A DNA stretch of 64,000 nt, from positions 1-64,000 of the forward strand of contig JAUIAV010000026.1 in the NCBI GenBank assembly GCA_030425195.1, written 5' to 3'. The notes under the pieces are model-generated. The model was not told the DNA's origin, did no database searches, and saw nothing but the letters and a program-made list of their open reading frames with translations. The position numbers and the translations under genes were made by a program. Shown piece after piece: positions 34,232 to 45,488 of this stretch (position 1 is the stretch's first letter; every line of letters begins with the position of its first letter). This stretch comes from Gammaproteobacteria bacterium. GTDB taxonomy: Bacteria; Pseudomonadota; Gammaproteobacteria; Pseudomonadales; Azotimanducaceae.

Positions 34232-35876
34232 CCGGGGAGGGCGCGATCGGATGAATGCGCCCTTCGAAGACGGTCGCAAGGACCGGAATGTCCGCCAGCT
34301 GAGCAGGCTCAACGGTCAGCGGGTCGGTCCCGAGCACGGTGAAGTCCGCCATCTTGCCTGCGCGGATGCTGCCGATCTCGTTTTCCCGGCCGAGAATCCT
34401 CGCCGCGCTTATCGTAATGGCGGCGAGAGCCTCTTCCGCACTCAGCCTCTCCTCCGCACACATCATCTCCCCTTCGCAGTTGATCCGGTTGACGGCAACC
34501 CAGGCGCTGTTCAACGGCTGTGCCGGCGCCATGGTGAAGTCCGAGTGCAGGGCCGTGCAGATGCCCGCGTCGACACAGGATTTCAGGCGGGCCATCTGGC
34601 TGGCGCGCTCGTAGCCGATGCCTTCCCGGGCGTAGATGTGGCTGAGCTCGTGCAGGTAGTACACATTGGCGGAGACATTCGCACCCAGGGCGGCGATTCG
34701 CTGAACCTGCTCCGGCGTTGAGAAGCCGAAGTGCTCGAAGGTCCAGCCGTGATTGAATCGGGGTCGCTCCCACTGCAGCTTCTCCAGGATATCCAGGCCG
34801 AGCTCGAGGCCCAGATCGCCGGTCACGTGGAGATGAATCCGGTATCCGGCGTTCCAGTAAACGCGCGCGGCGGCTTCCAGAGTCTCCGGCGTCATCATCC
34901 ATTCGCCATGGTGACCGTCGATGTAGCCGGGCTCCCCGACCTGAGCGAGCTGCGAGAAGAAAGCGCCGTCGGCAAACAGTTTGATGCGCCTGGCGAAGCG
35001 GAGCCGTTCGGAGTTCGTCTCAGGCAGCGTGTCGGCAAACCGGAGGATCTTTTTCTGGCTGTCGAAGCGCCGCAGCAGGCTGAGCGCGGTGGGAATCATT
35101 TCGATCCGGAAGGGAACGGATTCTCTGTCGAGGACCTCCCGGGTAGTGCGCATCTCCATGTCGAAATCGAAGATGCCCACAGCCATGTCGCCGATGGTGG
35201 TGTGACCGCCCTGATGCACCACCGCCTGAAGACGTTCGAGTCCGTCCCGGTAGCGGTCGGGGTGCAGAAGGAAGGGATTCAGCCGGGCGATGGCGAAGCC
35301 CAGGCCGTTCTCGAAGAAGTGACCTTTCTCGAGATCGATCTGTGCGCGTCTGCCTGCCGACTCATGATCGATGCCGAGCCACTCGAGCGTACCGTCGTTC
35401 ATATAGAGCTCGTGGAACGAGCGGTGCCAGACGACGATGGGTCGTTCGCGGCTTACCCCGTTGATCCGCTCCCGGGACATGGGTCCGTGCCAGAGCGGGT
35501 GGTAGCCCCAGACGATGAGCGGTTCGCCCGTCGGATGATCGCGGTGCAGTTCGTTCAGCCGGGCGTCGTACCCGGCGGGGTCCACGGTCGCCGGTACGTC
35601 GCCCCAGGGCAGCTGCCAGGGGAGGGCGGTGATGAACGACATGGGCAGAATGACCGCCGCCATGGTCGGGTGCAGGTGCGGATCGATGAACCCCGGTGTC
35701 AGGACGGCGTCCGCGAATCGTTCGTCGATCTCGTGGGGTTGGGTCGCGAGCCAGGGCGCCATGGATTCCAGGCTGCCCACTTCGACGATACGGCCATCAC
35801 GAACGGCGACCGCCTCCGCTCTGGGCTGGCTCGGATTCATGGTGATCACGGAACGTGCCTTGAAGACGGTGAGCAT
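34224..35876 (-). CDS. YtcJ-like amidohydrolase
   Basis: 550 residues. Metal motif GFIDPHLHPT (HxH) is at residues ~63-72; GDLGLELG with His nearby and ALHSDFTMAP hold later ligands. It has a C-terminal amidohydrolase beta-sandwich ending ENEIGSIRAGKMADFTVLG. It would hydrolyse an amide, imide or lactam. Its 3' end overlaps the selenoprotein's stop region by 8 bases, convergent. Divergent from the MFS operon by 80 bp. Confidence 0.85.
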   Translation of the reverse strand: MLTVFKARSVITMNPSQPRAEAVAVRDGRIVEVGSLESMAPWLATQPHEIDERFADAVLTPGFIDPHLHPTMAAVILPMSFITALPWQLPWGDVPATVDPAGYDARLNELHRDHPTGEPLIVWGYHPLWHGPMSRERINGVSRERPIVVWHRSFHELYMNDGTLEWLGIDHESAGRRAQIDLEKGHFFENGLGFAIARLNPFLLHPDRYRDGLERLQAVVHQGGHTTIGDMAVGIFDFDMEMRTTREVLDRESVPFRIEMIPTALSLLRRFDSQKKILRFADTLPETNSERLRFARRIKLFADGAFFSQLAQVGEPGYIDGHHGEWMMTPETLEAAARVYWNAGYRIHLHVTGDLGLELGLDILEKLQWERPRFNHGWTFEHFGFSTPEQVQRIAALGANVSANVYYLHELSHIYAREGIGYERASQMARLKSCVDAGICTALHSDFTMAPAQPLNSAWVAVNRINCEGEMMCAEERLSAEEALAAITISAARILGRENEIGSIRAGKMADFTVLGTDPLTVEPAQLADIPVLATVFEGRIHPIAPSPAR

Positions 35877-35956
35877 GCTGGATGTGTTCTAATCTCCGGT
35901 TCTTCGGTGCCATTGTAGAGAGGTTGGGCCGTGTTGGGTTTTCGGTTGGAGGCAGG

Positions 35957-37279
35957 GTGAGCAGGCCCTACTACGGCTACTGGATCGTGGCGGCGGCGTT
36001 CGTCTCCCAGTTCGTCGCCATGGGTATTTTCAGCTATGTCCTTGGCCCTTTCATGATGCCCATGATCGAAGATCTGGGCTGGACGCGGGCGGAGTTCACC
36101 CTGTCCCGATCCCTCGGTCAGTTCGTGATGGGTGCCACCGGCTTTCTCATCGGCGCCTGGGTCGACCGCTTCGGACCGCGTCCGCTCATGCTCGTCGGCG
36201 CCACCATCATGGCCATCTCCCTTGCCCTGCACGCGCTGGTGGATGAAGTCTGGGAGTGGCTGGTGATCAATGGAGTGGTCGTCACGGTGGGGGGTGCGCT
36301 GCTCGGCAATCTGGTGGTGAACGTGACGCTGGCGAAGTGGTTCGTGGAACGCCGCGGGCAGGCGGTGGCCTGGGCGGCCATGGGGGTTTCCGCTGCCGGC
36401 GTGATCATCACGCCGGCCGTGACCCTGGCCATCGACGTGATCGGCTGGCGGGAGACCTGGGTGGTTCTCGGCATTGCCGCGGCACTCCTCGTCTATCCGG
36501 TGGCCTTCGTCATGCGGCGGACGCCGGAGGACCACGGCCTGAACCCGGACGGCAAAACCGATGATCAGGTAGCCAGCGGGCAGGCGGAGATGGCCCGCGC
36601 CGACTTCGACCGTTCCATGACCAGACAGCAGGCACTCAGAACCTGGGTGTTCTACTGTCTCGTGTTCTCCTTCGGCCTGTTCTCCATCAACATCGTGGTC
36701 ATGCTCCTGCAGACGGTGCCCTATCTCACGGACTCCGGATTCTCGAGAGCCGAGGCCGCCTACGCCATCACCGTCGCCTCCATTCCGGCCATGCTTTCTA
36801 AACCCGTATGGGGCTATTTCATCGATCGGCTGCCGGCCAAACCGCTGGCAGCGCTGGGAGCCTCCGGCACCGGCCTTGCGCTCTTCGCCATTGTCGCCAG
36901 TGTGAACTCCGGCTCCCTCTTCTGGATCTATGCGGCCTACGTCCTGCTCGGTCTCGGATGGGGCGGCATGATCCCGCTTCAGGAGGTGATCTGGGGTGCC
37001 TATTTCGGACGTCGTTACCTGGGTGCTGTACGCAGTGCTGCGCTGCCGTTCGCGCTGCTGCTCGGCGCCGCGGCACCACTGCTGGTTTCCTGGTATCACG
37101 ACCTGACCGGCACCTATACCGGTGCGCTGCTCGTGGTGGCCGGTCTGAATGTGCTGTCCGGGCTGTTCGTGCAGCTGATCCCGCCGCCGGGGACACGCCG
37201 GGCCGAAGTTGCAACTGCCATCCCCGGAACGGATGATGAGCCAACGGCAGTCATCGAGGATGGGACTCTGCGTGGATAA
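35957..37279 (+). CDS. MFS transporter (OFA/MCT-like)
   Basis: 440 residues, 12 predicted membrane helices. It opens YYGYWIVAAAFVSQFVAMG and has the loop 2-3 motif GAWVDRFGPRPLMLVG. This resembles oxalate/formate or monocarboxylate antiporters. GTG 35957 has GGAGG 5 bases upstream; the in-frame ATG at 35882 lacks one. It heads an operon of five overlapping genes, so it probably moves the operon's substrate. Confidence 0.85.
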   Translation: MSRPYYGYWIVAAAFVSQFVAMGIFSYVLGPFMMPMIEDLGWTRAEFTLSRSLGQFVMGATGFLIGAWVDRFGPRPLMLVGATIMAISLALHALVDEVWEWLVINGVVVTVGGALLGNLVVNVTLAKWFVERRGQAVAWAAMGVSAAGVIITPAVTLAIDVIGWRETWVVLGIAAALLVYPVAFVMRRTPEDHGLNPDGKTDDQVASGQAEMARADFDRSMTRQQALRTWVFYCLVFSFGLFSINIVVMLLQTVPYLTDSGFSRAEAAYAITVASIPAMLSKPVWGYFIDRLPAKPLAALGASGTGLALFAIVASVNSGSLFWIYAAYVLLGLGWGGMIPLQEVIWGAYFGRRYLGAVRSAALPFALLLGAAAPLLVSWYHDLTGTYTGALLVVAGLNVLSGLFVQLIPPPGTRRAEVATAIPGTDDEPTAVIEDGTLRG

Positions 37280-37484
37280 CTTCGAGAAAATCGGCTACCT
37301 GTGCCTCGCCGTGGTGGCGCTGTGCTACCTCGCTGCCATGCTGGTCGGCATGTTTGCCGCATTCCCGCTGGGTCTGATCGGGCTCGTGGCTCTGGTCGGT
37401 GTGGGCGCGCTGCTCATCAAGGTCATCAGGGAGCGGCGGGCCAACGCCGAGGACGACCACTACTCGAAAACGGTGGACCAATGA
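37272..37484 (+). CDS. 70-residue two-helix membrane protein
   Basis: It reads VDNFEKIGYLCLAVVALCYL, then a second helix FPLGLIGLVALVGVGALLI. A basic/acidic tail RRANAEDDHYSKTVDQ follows. GTG 37272 overlaps the MFS stop, and its own stop overlaps the YbjQ-like ATG (ATGA). Function unknown; co-expressed with the operon. Confidence 0.72.
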   Translation: MDNFEKIGYLCLAVVALCYLAAMLVGMFAAFPLGLIGLVALVGVGALLIKVIRERRANAEDDHYSKTVDQ

Positions 37485-37816
37485 TCATTACGACTCAGGA
37501 CGAGCTCGCCGACTTCACGATCACCCGTACCCTCGGTCTGGTACGGGGCAATACCATCCGCGCCCGGCACCTGGGGAAGGACATCATTGCCGGCCTGAGA
37601 AGCGTGGTCGGCGGTGAGATCGGCGAATACACGAAGATGCTGGCGGAATCCCGCGAGCAGGCCCTCGACCGGATGATCGCGGACGCGAAGCGGCTGGATG
37701 CGGATGCCATCGTCTGCCTGCGTTTCACCACGTCGCCCGTAATGCAGGGGGCGGCGGAGCTGCTCGCCTATGGCACGGCGGTGAAACTGGAACCCAGATC
37801 CGGGGCGGGTGCGTGA
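37481..37816 (+). CDS. YbjQ/UPF0145-like protein
   Basis: 111 residues. The conserved block is VRGNTIRARHLGKDIIAGLR, with SVVGGEIGEYTKML and REQALDRMIADAKRLDADAI. The family has a pentameric heavy-metal-binding-like fold of unknown function. ATGA overlap before it, GTGA overlap after it. Confidence 0.85.
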   Translation: MIITTQDELADFTITRTLGLVRGNTIRARHLGKDIIAGLRSVVGGEIGEYTKMLAESREQALDRMIADAKRLDADAIVCLRFTTSPVMQGAAELLAYGTAVKLEPRSGAGA

Positions 37817-38694
37817 GCCATCCCCGCCTGGACCTGGAACCTGCCGGTCCGGCGCTGGGCGCCTTCGTTCGCGGGATCGACCTCCATGAGCCGCTGACGG
37901 ATGAGGTCGTCACTGACCTGCTTCAGGCGCATGCGGAATTCGGCGTTCTGTTCTTCCGTGATCAGCACCTCACACCGGAGCAGCACATCGGACTTGCCGA
38001 GCGTCTGGGAGTCATCAACGTGAACCGGTTCTTCGCTGCGGTGGCGGGGCATCCGCAGATCGCCGAGGTGCGCAAGGAACCCGCCCAGACGACGAACATC
38101 GGCGGCGGCTGGCATACGGATCACAGCTACGACCAGATTCCTGCGCTCGGCTCGCTGCTCTATGCCATCGAACTGCCGCCGGCCGGTGGGGATACGGTGT
38201 ACGCCAGCATGTATGCCGCTTATGACGCGCTTTCGGAAGGCATGAAGCAGATGCTCGAGGGTCTGAATGCGGTACATTCATCCCGTCACGTGTTCGGCGC
38301 AGCCGCGAGCCGCCCCGGTGATCTCACCGGCCGGCTCGGCAACGCCGGAGCAGCGACCCAGGATGCGGTGCACCCGGTAGTGATCACGCATCCGCGCTCG
38401 GGGCGGCGCGCGCTCTACGTGAATCCCGGCTTCACGGTCGGGTTTGAAGGCTGGACGGCCGAGGAGAGTGAGCCCCTGCTCAGTTACCTGTATCAGCATG
38501 CCGTACGGCCGGAATTCACGTACCGGTTTCAATGGCTGCCGGGTTCGCTCGCGTTCTGGGATAACCGTTGCACGTGGCATTTTGCCGTGAACGACTACCA
38601 GGGCGAGCGGCGGCTGCTGCACCGGATCACGCTGGAAGGGGAAGCGCTGGTGGAACCCATGCCGGCGCTCAGGGAAGTCAGCCCCGGTGGATGA
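37813..38694 (+). CDS. TauD/TfdA-family dioxygenase, second copy
   Basis: 293 residues. HxD is in WHTDHSYDQIPALGS, and the distal His in CTWHFAVNDYQGE; the 2-oxoglutarate Arg follows in RLLHRITL. Clearly related to the 31187-32053 gene but not a recent copy. GTG start overlaps the YbjQ stop (GTGA). Two such dioxygenases within 7 kb suggest sequential or alternative oxidation of related substrates. Confidence 0.9.
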   Translation: MSHPRLDLEPAGPALGAFVRGIDLHEPLTDEVVTDLLQAHAEFGVLFFRDQHLTPEQHIGLAERLGVINVNRFFAAVAGHPQIAEVRKEPAQTTNIGGGWHTDHSYDQIPALGSLLYAIELPPAGGDTVYASMYAAYDALSEGMKQMLEGLNAVHSSRHVFGAAASRPGDLTGRLGNAGAATQDAVHPVVITHPRSGRRALYVNPGFTVGFEGWTAEESEPLLSYLYQHAVRPEFTYRFQWLPGSLAFWDNRCTWHFAVNDYQGERRLLHRITLEGEALVEPMPALREVSPGG

Positions 38695-40843
38695 GAAACA
38701 GATCGTCGCCTATGCCGATCCCTGGTCTGTGACCGCGGGCGACACTCTGGATGTGATGGTCAGCTGCCACAGTGCCGGGCAGTATTCGGCTGAGCTGGTG
38801 GAGCTGATCTGCGGTGACAGCCGGCCCCACGGCACCGGGTTTGCGGAGCGGGAAGTGCCCGCGGCCTTCTCCGGCGTTCACACAGGCCGTTTCCAGGCGC
38901 TCAGGCCCGGCAGCTACGCGGTGCTGCCCGACCTGCCGAGTCTCGGCAAGGTGAGTCTCTGTCTGTATGTGTATCCGACCCTTCTAGCCCGGGACTGGCA
39001 GCCAGTAGCCTGCGGCGACGGTCTGATTCTCGAAATCAGAAACGGTCATCTCGGAGCCCGGCTCGACGATGGCTCGCTGCAGCTGTCCGCGAAGATGCAT
39101 CTCAACCGCTGGCACCAGGTGCTGCTGACCTACGATGGCTCGAGCGGCCGGTTGAGCGTCGCTCAGCGTCAGTTTGCACTGGGAATCGCCGAGCGCACGA
39201 CCGACTGGCACCAGGAGGCAGTGACGGTCAACGGTCGTCAGCTCGCGGCCTGCGACTGGCTGCTGGCGGCCGCGCTGGTGGACGGAGAACTGAAGCCCGG
39301 ATACAACGGACGCCTCGAATCGCCGCGCCTGGTCGGCGACGAGCTGTCGACGGACGTGGCGGAGTCGCTGCTCGATTCCCAGGCCGTCACCCATCTCGCC
39401 CTGGTTGGCGCCTGGGATTTCGCCCAGGGAATCCATACCGAGCAGTTTCCGGACGTCTCTCCGTCGAGCCGGCACGGCTGGACCATGCAGATGCCGGCAC
39501 GGGCGGTGAGAGGCGTGCGCTGGAACGGCAGTGTGCAGCGCTGGCTGGACGATCCTGCTCAGTACGGGGCCATTCACTTCCACGAGGACGATCTGGTGGA
39601 CGCCGGATGGACGCCGGATTTCTCCTGGAACGTTCCCGGAGATCTGCCGTCGGGCGTCTATGCGGTCAAGCTGACCCTGGGCGGTTCCGTCGACTACGTG
39701 CCCTTTTTTGTCAGGCCGGCGGACAAGGCTGCCAGGAAAGCCGTGGCCTTCCTGGCATCGACGGCGACCTACCTCGCCTACGCGAATCAGCGGCTCAGTT
39801 TCGCCGGTGGAATCATGGGCGACAGCAGACCCAAGAACCCCGAGGACGCCTACCTGCTCAGGCATCCGGAGCTGGGTTATTCGCTGTACGAATATCACGC
39901 GGATGGTTCGGGCGTTCACTTCTCGTCCAGGCTCCGGCCGGTTCTGAACATGAAGCCGCGCACGACGACGTGGTCGTTCAATGCGGACACCAACATCACG
40001 AACTGGCTGCATGGCATCGAGCAGCCGTATGACGTGATCACCGATGAGGATCTGCACCGGGAAGGTGCCGAGCTGCTTGCGGGATACCAGGTGGTGATCA
40101 CTGGCACCCATCCCGAGTATCACTCCACGCAGATGCTCGATGCGCTGGAGAGCTGGCTGGATTCCGGTGGCCGTCTGATGTACATGGGCGGAAACGGTTT
40201 CTACTGGCGTATTGCCTACTGTCCGGACAACCCGGCCATCATCGAGGTCCGCCGCGCGGAGGATGGCACCCGGGCCTGGATCGCGGAACCGGGCGAGTAT
40301 TACCACCAGTTCACGGGAGAATACGGCGGCCTCTGGCGCCGTCTCGGCCGGCCGCCGAACCGGATGGTCGGCGTGGGCTTCGCCGCACAGGGCTTCGATG
40401 GCGGCACCTACTACCGGCTTCAGCCCGGCGCGCTCGACAGCCGGGTCGAGTTCATCATGCAGGGGGTGAAGGACGGCGAGGTGATCGGCGACTACGGCAC
40501 TCAGGGTGGTGGCGCGGCGGGCGAGGAGATCGACCGGCTCGATGAATCCCTGGGGTCGCCGCCACACGCGATCTGCCTGGCTTCGAGCGAGAATCACCGC
40601 CCGGGCATGCTGCGGGTGACGGAAGAGATTCACATGTCGCAGACCGATCTGCAGGGCCCCATGGTTCGTGCTGACATGGTGTTTTTCGAGACGCCCGCGG
40701 GCGGTGCGGTCTTCAGCACCGGATCCATCTCCTACGCGGGCGCCCTGGCGCACGATGACTTCGACAACGATATCGCCCGGATCACCGGAAACGTTCTGAG
40801 GCGTTTTCTCGACGAAACACCGTTTCCCTATCCCGGCAGCTGA
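38687..40843 (+). CDS. N,N-dimethylformamidase large-subunit-like protein
   Basis: 718 residues. Residues ~90-220 look like a LamG/concanavalin-type sheet insertion (LDDGSLQLSAKMHLNRWHQV). The C-terminal half matches the dimethylformamidase large subunit: GVYAVKLTLGGSVDYVPFFV, MYMGGNGFYWRIAY, then LRVTEEIHMSQ. DMFase cleaves small amides; this protein lacks the usual small subunit next door. GTG start overlaps the TauD gene by 8 bases. It is the last gene of the MFS-headed operon. Confidence 0.8.
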   Translation: MDEKQIVAYADPWSVTAGDTLDVMVSCHSAGQYSAELVELICGDSRPHGTGFAEREVPAAFSGVHTGRFQALRPGSYAVLPDLPSLGKVSLCLYVYPTLLARDWQPVACGDGLILEIRNGHLGARLDDGSLQLSAKMHLNRWHQVLLTYDGSSGRLSVAQRQFALGIAERTTDWHQEAVTVNGRQLAACDWLLAAALVDGELKPGYNGRLESPRLVGDELSTDVAESLLDSQAVTHLALVGAWDFAQGIHTEQFPDVSPSSRHGWTMQMPARAVRGVRWNGSVQRWLDDPAQYGAIHFHEDDLVDAGWTPDFSWNVPGDLPSGVYAVKLTLGGSVDYVPFFVRPADKAARKAVAFLASTATYLAYANQRLSFAGGIMGDSRPKNPEDAYLLRHPELGYSLYEYHADGSGVHFSSRLRPVLNMKPRTTTWSFNADTNITNWLHGIEQPYDVITDEDLHREGAELLAGYQVVITGTHPEYHSTQMLDALESWLDSGGRLMYMGGNGFYWRIAYCPDNPAIIEVRRAEDGTRAWIAEPGEYYHQFTGEYGGLWRRLGRPPNRMVGVGFAAQGFDGGTYYRLQPGALDSRVEFIMQGVKDGEVIGDYGTQGGGAAGEEIDRLDESLGSPPHAICLASSENHRPGMLRVTEEIHMSQTDLQGPMVRADMVFFETPAGGAVFSTGSISYAGALAHDDFDNDIARITGNVLRRFLDETPFPYPGS

Positions 40844-40844
40844 T

Positions 40845-42797
<1,953 letters not shown>

Positions 42798-42807
42798 ACG
42801 GACGGCT

Positions 42808-43578
42808 TCAGAGCGAGGCGCAGATGTGCCCGCCGTCGACCACGACCACCGAGCCGTTCATGTACTTCGAAGCATCGGAGGCGAGCAGCAGGATGGGCCC
42901 GTCCAGATCGTCGAATTCGCCGTAGCGGCGCAGGGGAATGCCTTTCATGAATTCCGGTGACTGATCGCTCTCCAGCAGAATACGGCTCACGTCGGTGAGA
43001 ATGTAGCCGGGTGCCAGCGCATTCACTCGCACGCCGTAGCGGGGCGCTTCGAGGGCGAGCACCTCCGTCATCCGGGTGAGACCGCCCTTGGAGACGGCGT
43101 AAGGAAACTGGCCCTTGATGGTGCGGGTGTCCGTGATCGATGAAACATTGATGATGTTGCCGCTGCCAAGCTCGTTGGCCACCACCCGCTCGGTGAATTT
43201 CTTGCTCATGAGCCAGGCGCTCTTGAGATTCGTATCGATCACCGAGTCCCAGTCGTCCTCGTCGATCATCATGAAGGTCTTCGCGCCGGCCTCGATACCG
43301 GCGTTGTTGATCAGCACGTTGACCGGTCCGAGGGCGGCTTCGGCAGCTTCGAAGAAGGCATCGATGCTGGCACTGCGGGTCACGTCGAGGCTGGCGCCGA
43401 ACGCCCGTCCACCATCTGCGTTGATGTCGTCCACCCGGGCCTGGATCTTGTCGGTTCGTCTGGCGCCCAGGCTGACCCGGGCACCCGCCGCCGCCAGCAC
43501 ACCGGCGAAATGATGGCCGAAACCCGACGATGCGCCGGTGATCGCCACGTGTTTGCCCTCGAGATTGAATGGATCCAC
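42808..43578 (-). CDS. SDR-family oxidoreductase
   Basis: 256 residues. It has VAITGASSGFGHHFAGVLAA, NNAGIEAGA and YAVSKGGLTRM. An Arg in GARRTDKIQ after beta-2 suggests NADP(H). It sits in front of acetoacetyl-CoA synthetase in one operon, so a 3-hydroxyacid dehydrogenase feeding it is plausible but not shown. Confidence 0.87.
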   Translation of the reverse strand: MDPFNLEGKHVAITGASSGFGHHFAGVLAAAGARVSLGARRTDKIQARVDDINADGGRAFGASLDVTRSASIDAFFEAAEAALGPVNVLINNAGIEAGAKTFMMIDEDDWDSVIDTNLKSAWLMSKKFTERVVANELGSGNIINVSSITDTRTIKGQFPYAVSKGGLTRMTEVLALEAPRYGVRVNALAPGYILTDVSRILLESDQSPEFMKGIPLRRYGEFDDLDGPILLLASDASKYMNGSVVVVDGGHICASL

Positions 43579-43614
43579 TAGATGCCCCTCAGATGGTCAG
43601 AGCGGGGCATCGTA

Positions 43615-44421
43615 TCAGACCCGGGCGTGTCCCGCGTTTGCCTGTCGGGGAGATTCCGGCATCCGCGAATGGCGGATCTGCCGGTTTCGTCCGGAAGCCT
43701 TGGCGGCATACAGCGCGTCGTCGGCGGCCTTGAACAGAGCCGTCATCTCGTAGCCGACCCGGGTGTCCGCCACGCCGCAGCTGACCGACATCTCGATGAT
43801 CTTGTCATCCCAGAACATGGGCCGGGAGGCGATCCGTTCGAGGATCCGGGTGCCGAGCGTCGCCGCTTCGGACTCGTCGAGCTCCGGGAGCAGAATGGCG
43901 AACTCTTCGCCGCCCAGTCGGCAGACGAGGTCTGACTTCCGGACGTTGTCATTCAGCTGATCGGTGATGAACTGCAGAGCCGCATCGCCCGTGGCATGGC
44001 CGTAGGTGTCGTTGAGCTGCTTGAAATAGTCAGCGTCGATGACCAGCAGGGACAGCACGCGGGTCTGTTCCCGGGCCTCTTCCAGCTTGACCTCCGCGGA
44101 TTCGAAGAACGAACGCCGGTTGATCAGTCCAGTCAGCTCATCCGTATGCGCCAGCTCCTTCAGACGCGCATGGGCGCGGTTCAGCTGCAGGGCCATGCGG
44201 GAGGTGAAGTAGGTGATCGGCACTGCAACCAGCAGCGGCACGAAGAAGGCGGTCGTGAACGCGGTCGCCTTGCCGAAGGCGGCATCACCCAGGGCTGAGA
44301 AAACCAGCAGGAGGGTCAGCTCCGAGGCGATCACGGAGATGATGGCGACTGCGCCGATGAACAGCCACATATGTTTTTTTGTTCTGATACGGATCCGCAT
44401 CTCGCACTGATCCCTGTGCAT
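43615..44421 (-). CDS. Membrane diguanylate cyclase (GGDEF)
   Basis: 268 residues. Two N-terminal membrane helices flank a small loop. The GGDEF domain starts near HTDELTGLINRRSFFE, and the active loop is RLGGEEFAILLPE. An RKSD allosteric I-site five residues before GGEEF suggests product inhibition. It makes cyclic-di-GMP. ATG at 44400 is an alternative start. Divergent from the HAD gene. Confidence 0.9.
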   Translation of the reverse strand: MHRDQCEMRIRIRTKKHMWLFIGAVAIISVIASELTLLLVFSALGDAAFGKATAFTTAFFVPLLVAVPITYFTSRMALQLNRAHARLKELAHTDELTGLINRRSFFESAEVKLEEAREQTRVLSLLVIDADYFKQLNDTYGHATGDAALQFITDQLNDNVRKSDLVCRLGGEEFAILLPELDESEAATLGTRILERIASRPMFWDDKIIEMSVSCGVADTRVGYEMTALFKAADDALYAAKASGRNRQIRHSRMPESPRQANAGHARV

Positions 44422-44534
44422 TGAGTGCTGCGGGGCGATCTTGCGGTATTCTCGGCGCAGGATTTGTGCGGCCGATCACAGCTTCGTCCGGGGCCCGGCG
44501 CACGCGACGCTGGAAAGGCGGGTATTGCGCGGAT

Positions 44535-45179
44535 ATGAGAACTGTCTTCTTCGATCTCGATGGCACACTGACCGATGCCAGGCCAGGGATCCTGCGTTCC
44601 ATCCAGTATGCGCTGGAGCGTCTCGGACGGCCCATACCTCCTGAAGAGGACCTGCTGTGGTGCATCGGCCCGCCGCTGCGAGATTCGTTCGTGAAGCTGC
44701 TGGATGACGGGGCTGCTGCCGACCAGGCGGTGTCCCTGTACCGGGAACGCTTCGGTGAAGTCGGTCTGTACGAGAATGCGGTCTACCCCGGCGTGGAAAC
44801 GCTGCTCTCGGAGCTGAACGATTCCGGGTGGACGGTGCATGTCGCCACGAGCAAAGCTCACGTCTATGCCCGGCGCATCGTCGAGCACTTCGGACTCGCC
44901 GCCCATTTCGGTCAGATCTTCGGTGCGGAGCTGTCCGGAGAGCGCAGCGACAAGGGCGATCTGCTCGAGCACGCGCTGGAAGTTTCCGGCGCTCTGCCCG
45001 CGTGGTCCATCATGATTGGTGACCGCTCCCATGACATGGTCGGGGCCGGTAAGAACGGTCTCACCGGGGTGGGCGTTCTTTACGGGTACGGGAGTCGGGA
45101 AGAACTCGTCCGGGCGGGTGCCCGGACGGTCGTTTCACGGGTTGATGAACTGAGGGGCGTTCTCGACTCTCTGCTCTAG
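44535..45179 (+). CDS. HAD-family hydrolase (phosphoglycolate phosphatase-like)
   Basis: 214 residues. Motif I is MRTVFFDLDGTLTD, motif II has a Ser/Thr in HVATSKAHVYA, and motif IV reads MIGDRSHDMVGAG. The cap is small alpha-helical type. Likely cleaves a small phosphoester. The frame reaches 44421, but the HAD start fixes ATG 44535. Confidence 0.88.
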   Translation: MRTVFFDLDGTLTDARPGILRSIQYALERLGRPIPPEEDLLWCIGPPLRDSFVKLLDDGAAADQAVSLYRERFGEVGLYENAVYPGVETLLSELNDSGWTVHVATSKAHVYARRIVEHFGLAAHFGQIFGAELSGERSDKGDLLEHALEVSGALPAWSIMIGDRSHDMVGAGKNGLTGVGVLYGYGSREELVRAGARTVVSRVDELRGVLDSLL

Positions 45180-45201
45180 GTCAGAGTCGGGAAGGGTGCC
45201 G

Positions 45202-45360
45202 TCAGGCGAGCATGCCGCCCAGCACACCGGCCATGGCGGCCAGCGATACGCTGCCGAGAATCCAGCGCATGGCACTGGATCGATCCCACCACCAGGCTTC
45301 CACCTGATTCAGTCCTTCGGGGAGTACGTGCATCTGTTGGGTCTGCATCGCCAGCTCCAT
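45202..45360 (-). CDS. 52-residue C-tail-anchored small protein
   Basis: MELAMQTQQMHVLPEGLNQV leads to EAWWWDRSSAMRWILGS and a hydrophobic C-terminus. AGGAGA lies 4 bases before the ATG. A 17-bp palindrome (45369-45385) overlaps that leader, so it is probably regulated. Convergent with the HAD gene. Not recognised. Confidence 0.6.
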   Translation of the reverse strand: MELAMQTQQMHVLPEGLNQVEAWWWDRSSAMRWILGSVSLAAMAGVLGGMLA

Positions 45361-45368
45361 TTCTCTCC

Positions 45369-45385
45369 TGAGTCTCTGAGACTCA
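45369..45385. promoter_or_regulatory. 17-bp palindrome at the 52-residue gene's leader
   Basis: TGAGTCTC-T-GAGACTCA: eight perfect base pairs around one centre base. It is about 9 bases upstream of the ATG at 45360 and abuts the ribosome site, so it may be an operator or an RNA hairpin blocking translation. Confidence 0.45.
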
Positions 45386-45461
45386 AGATAGCGCGTGATT
45401 CCTGACAGAAATCACAGGAAAAAGGGAAGATTCTGTAGAGAAACAGGACGATCACAGGGGC

Positions 45462-45488
45462 GATAAAGTCATTTAAGTTGTCTTTATC
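45462..45488. other. Inverted repeat between the small gene and DUF885
   Basis: GATAAAG-13 bases-CTTTATC. The right arm overlaps the DUF885 stop (45487-45489). It could be a weak bidirectional termination structure. Confidence 0.35.
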
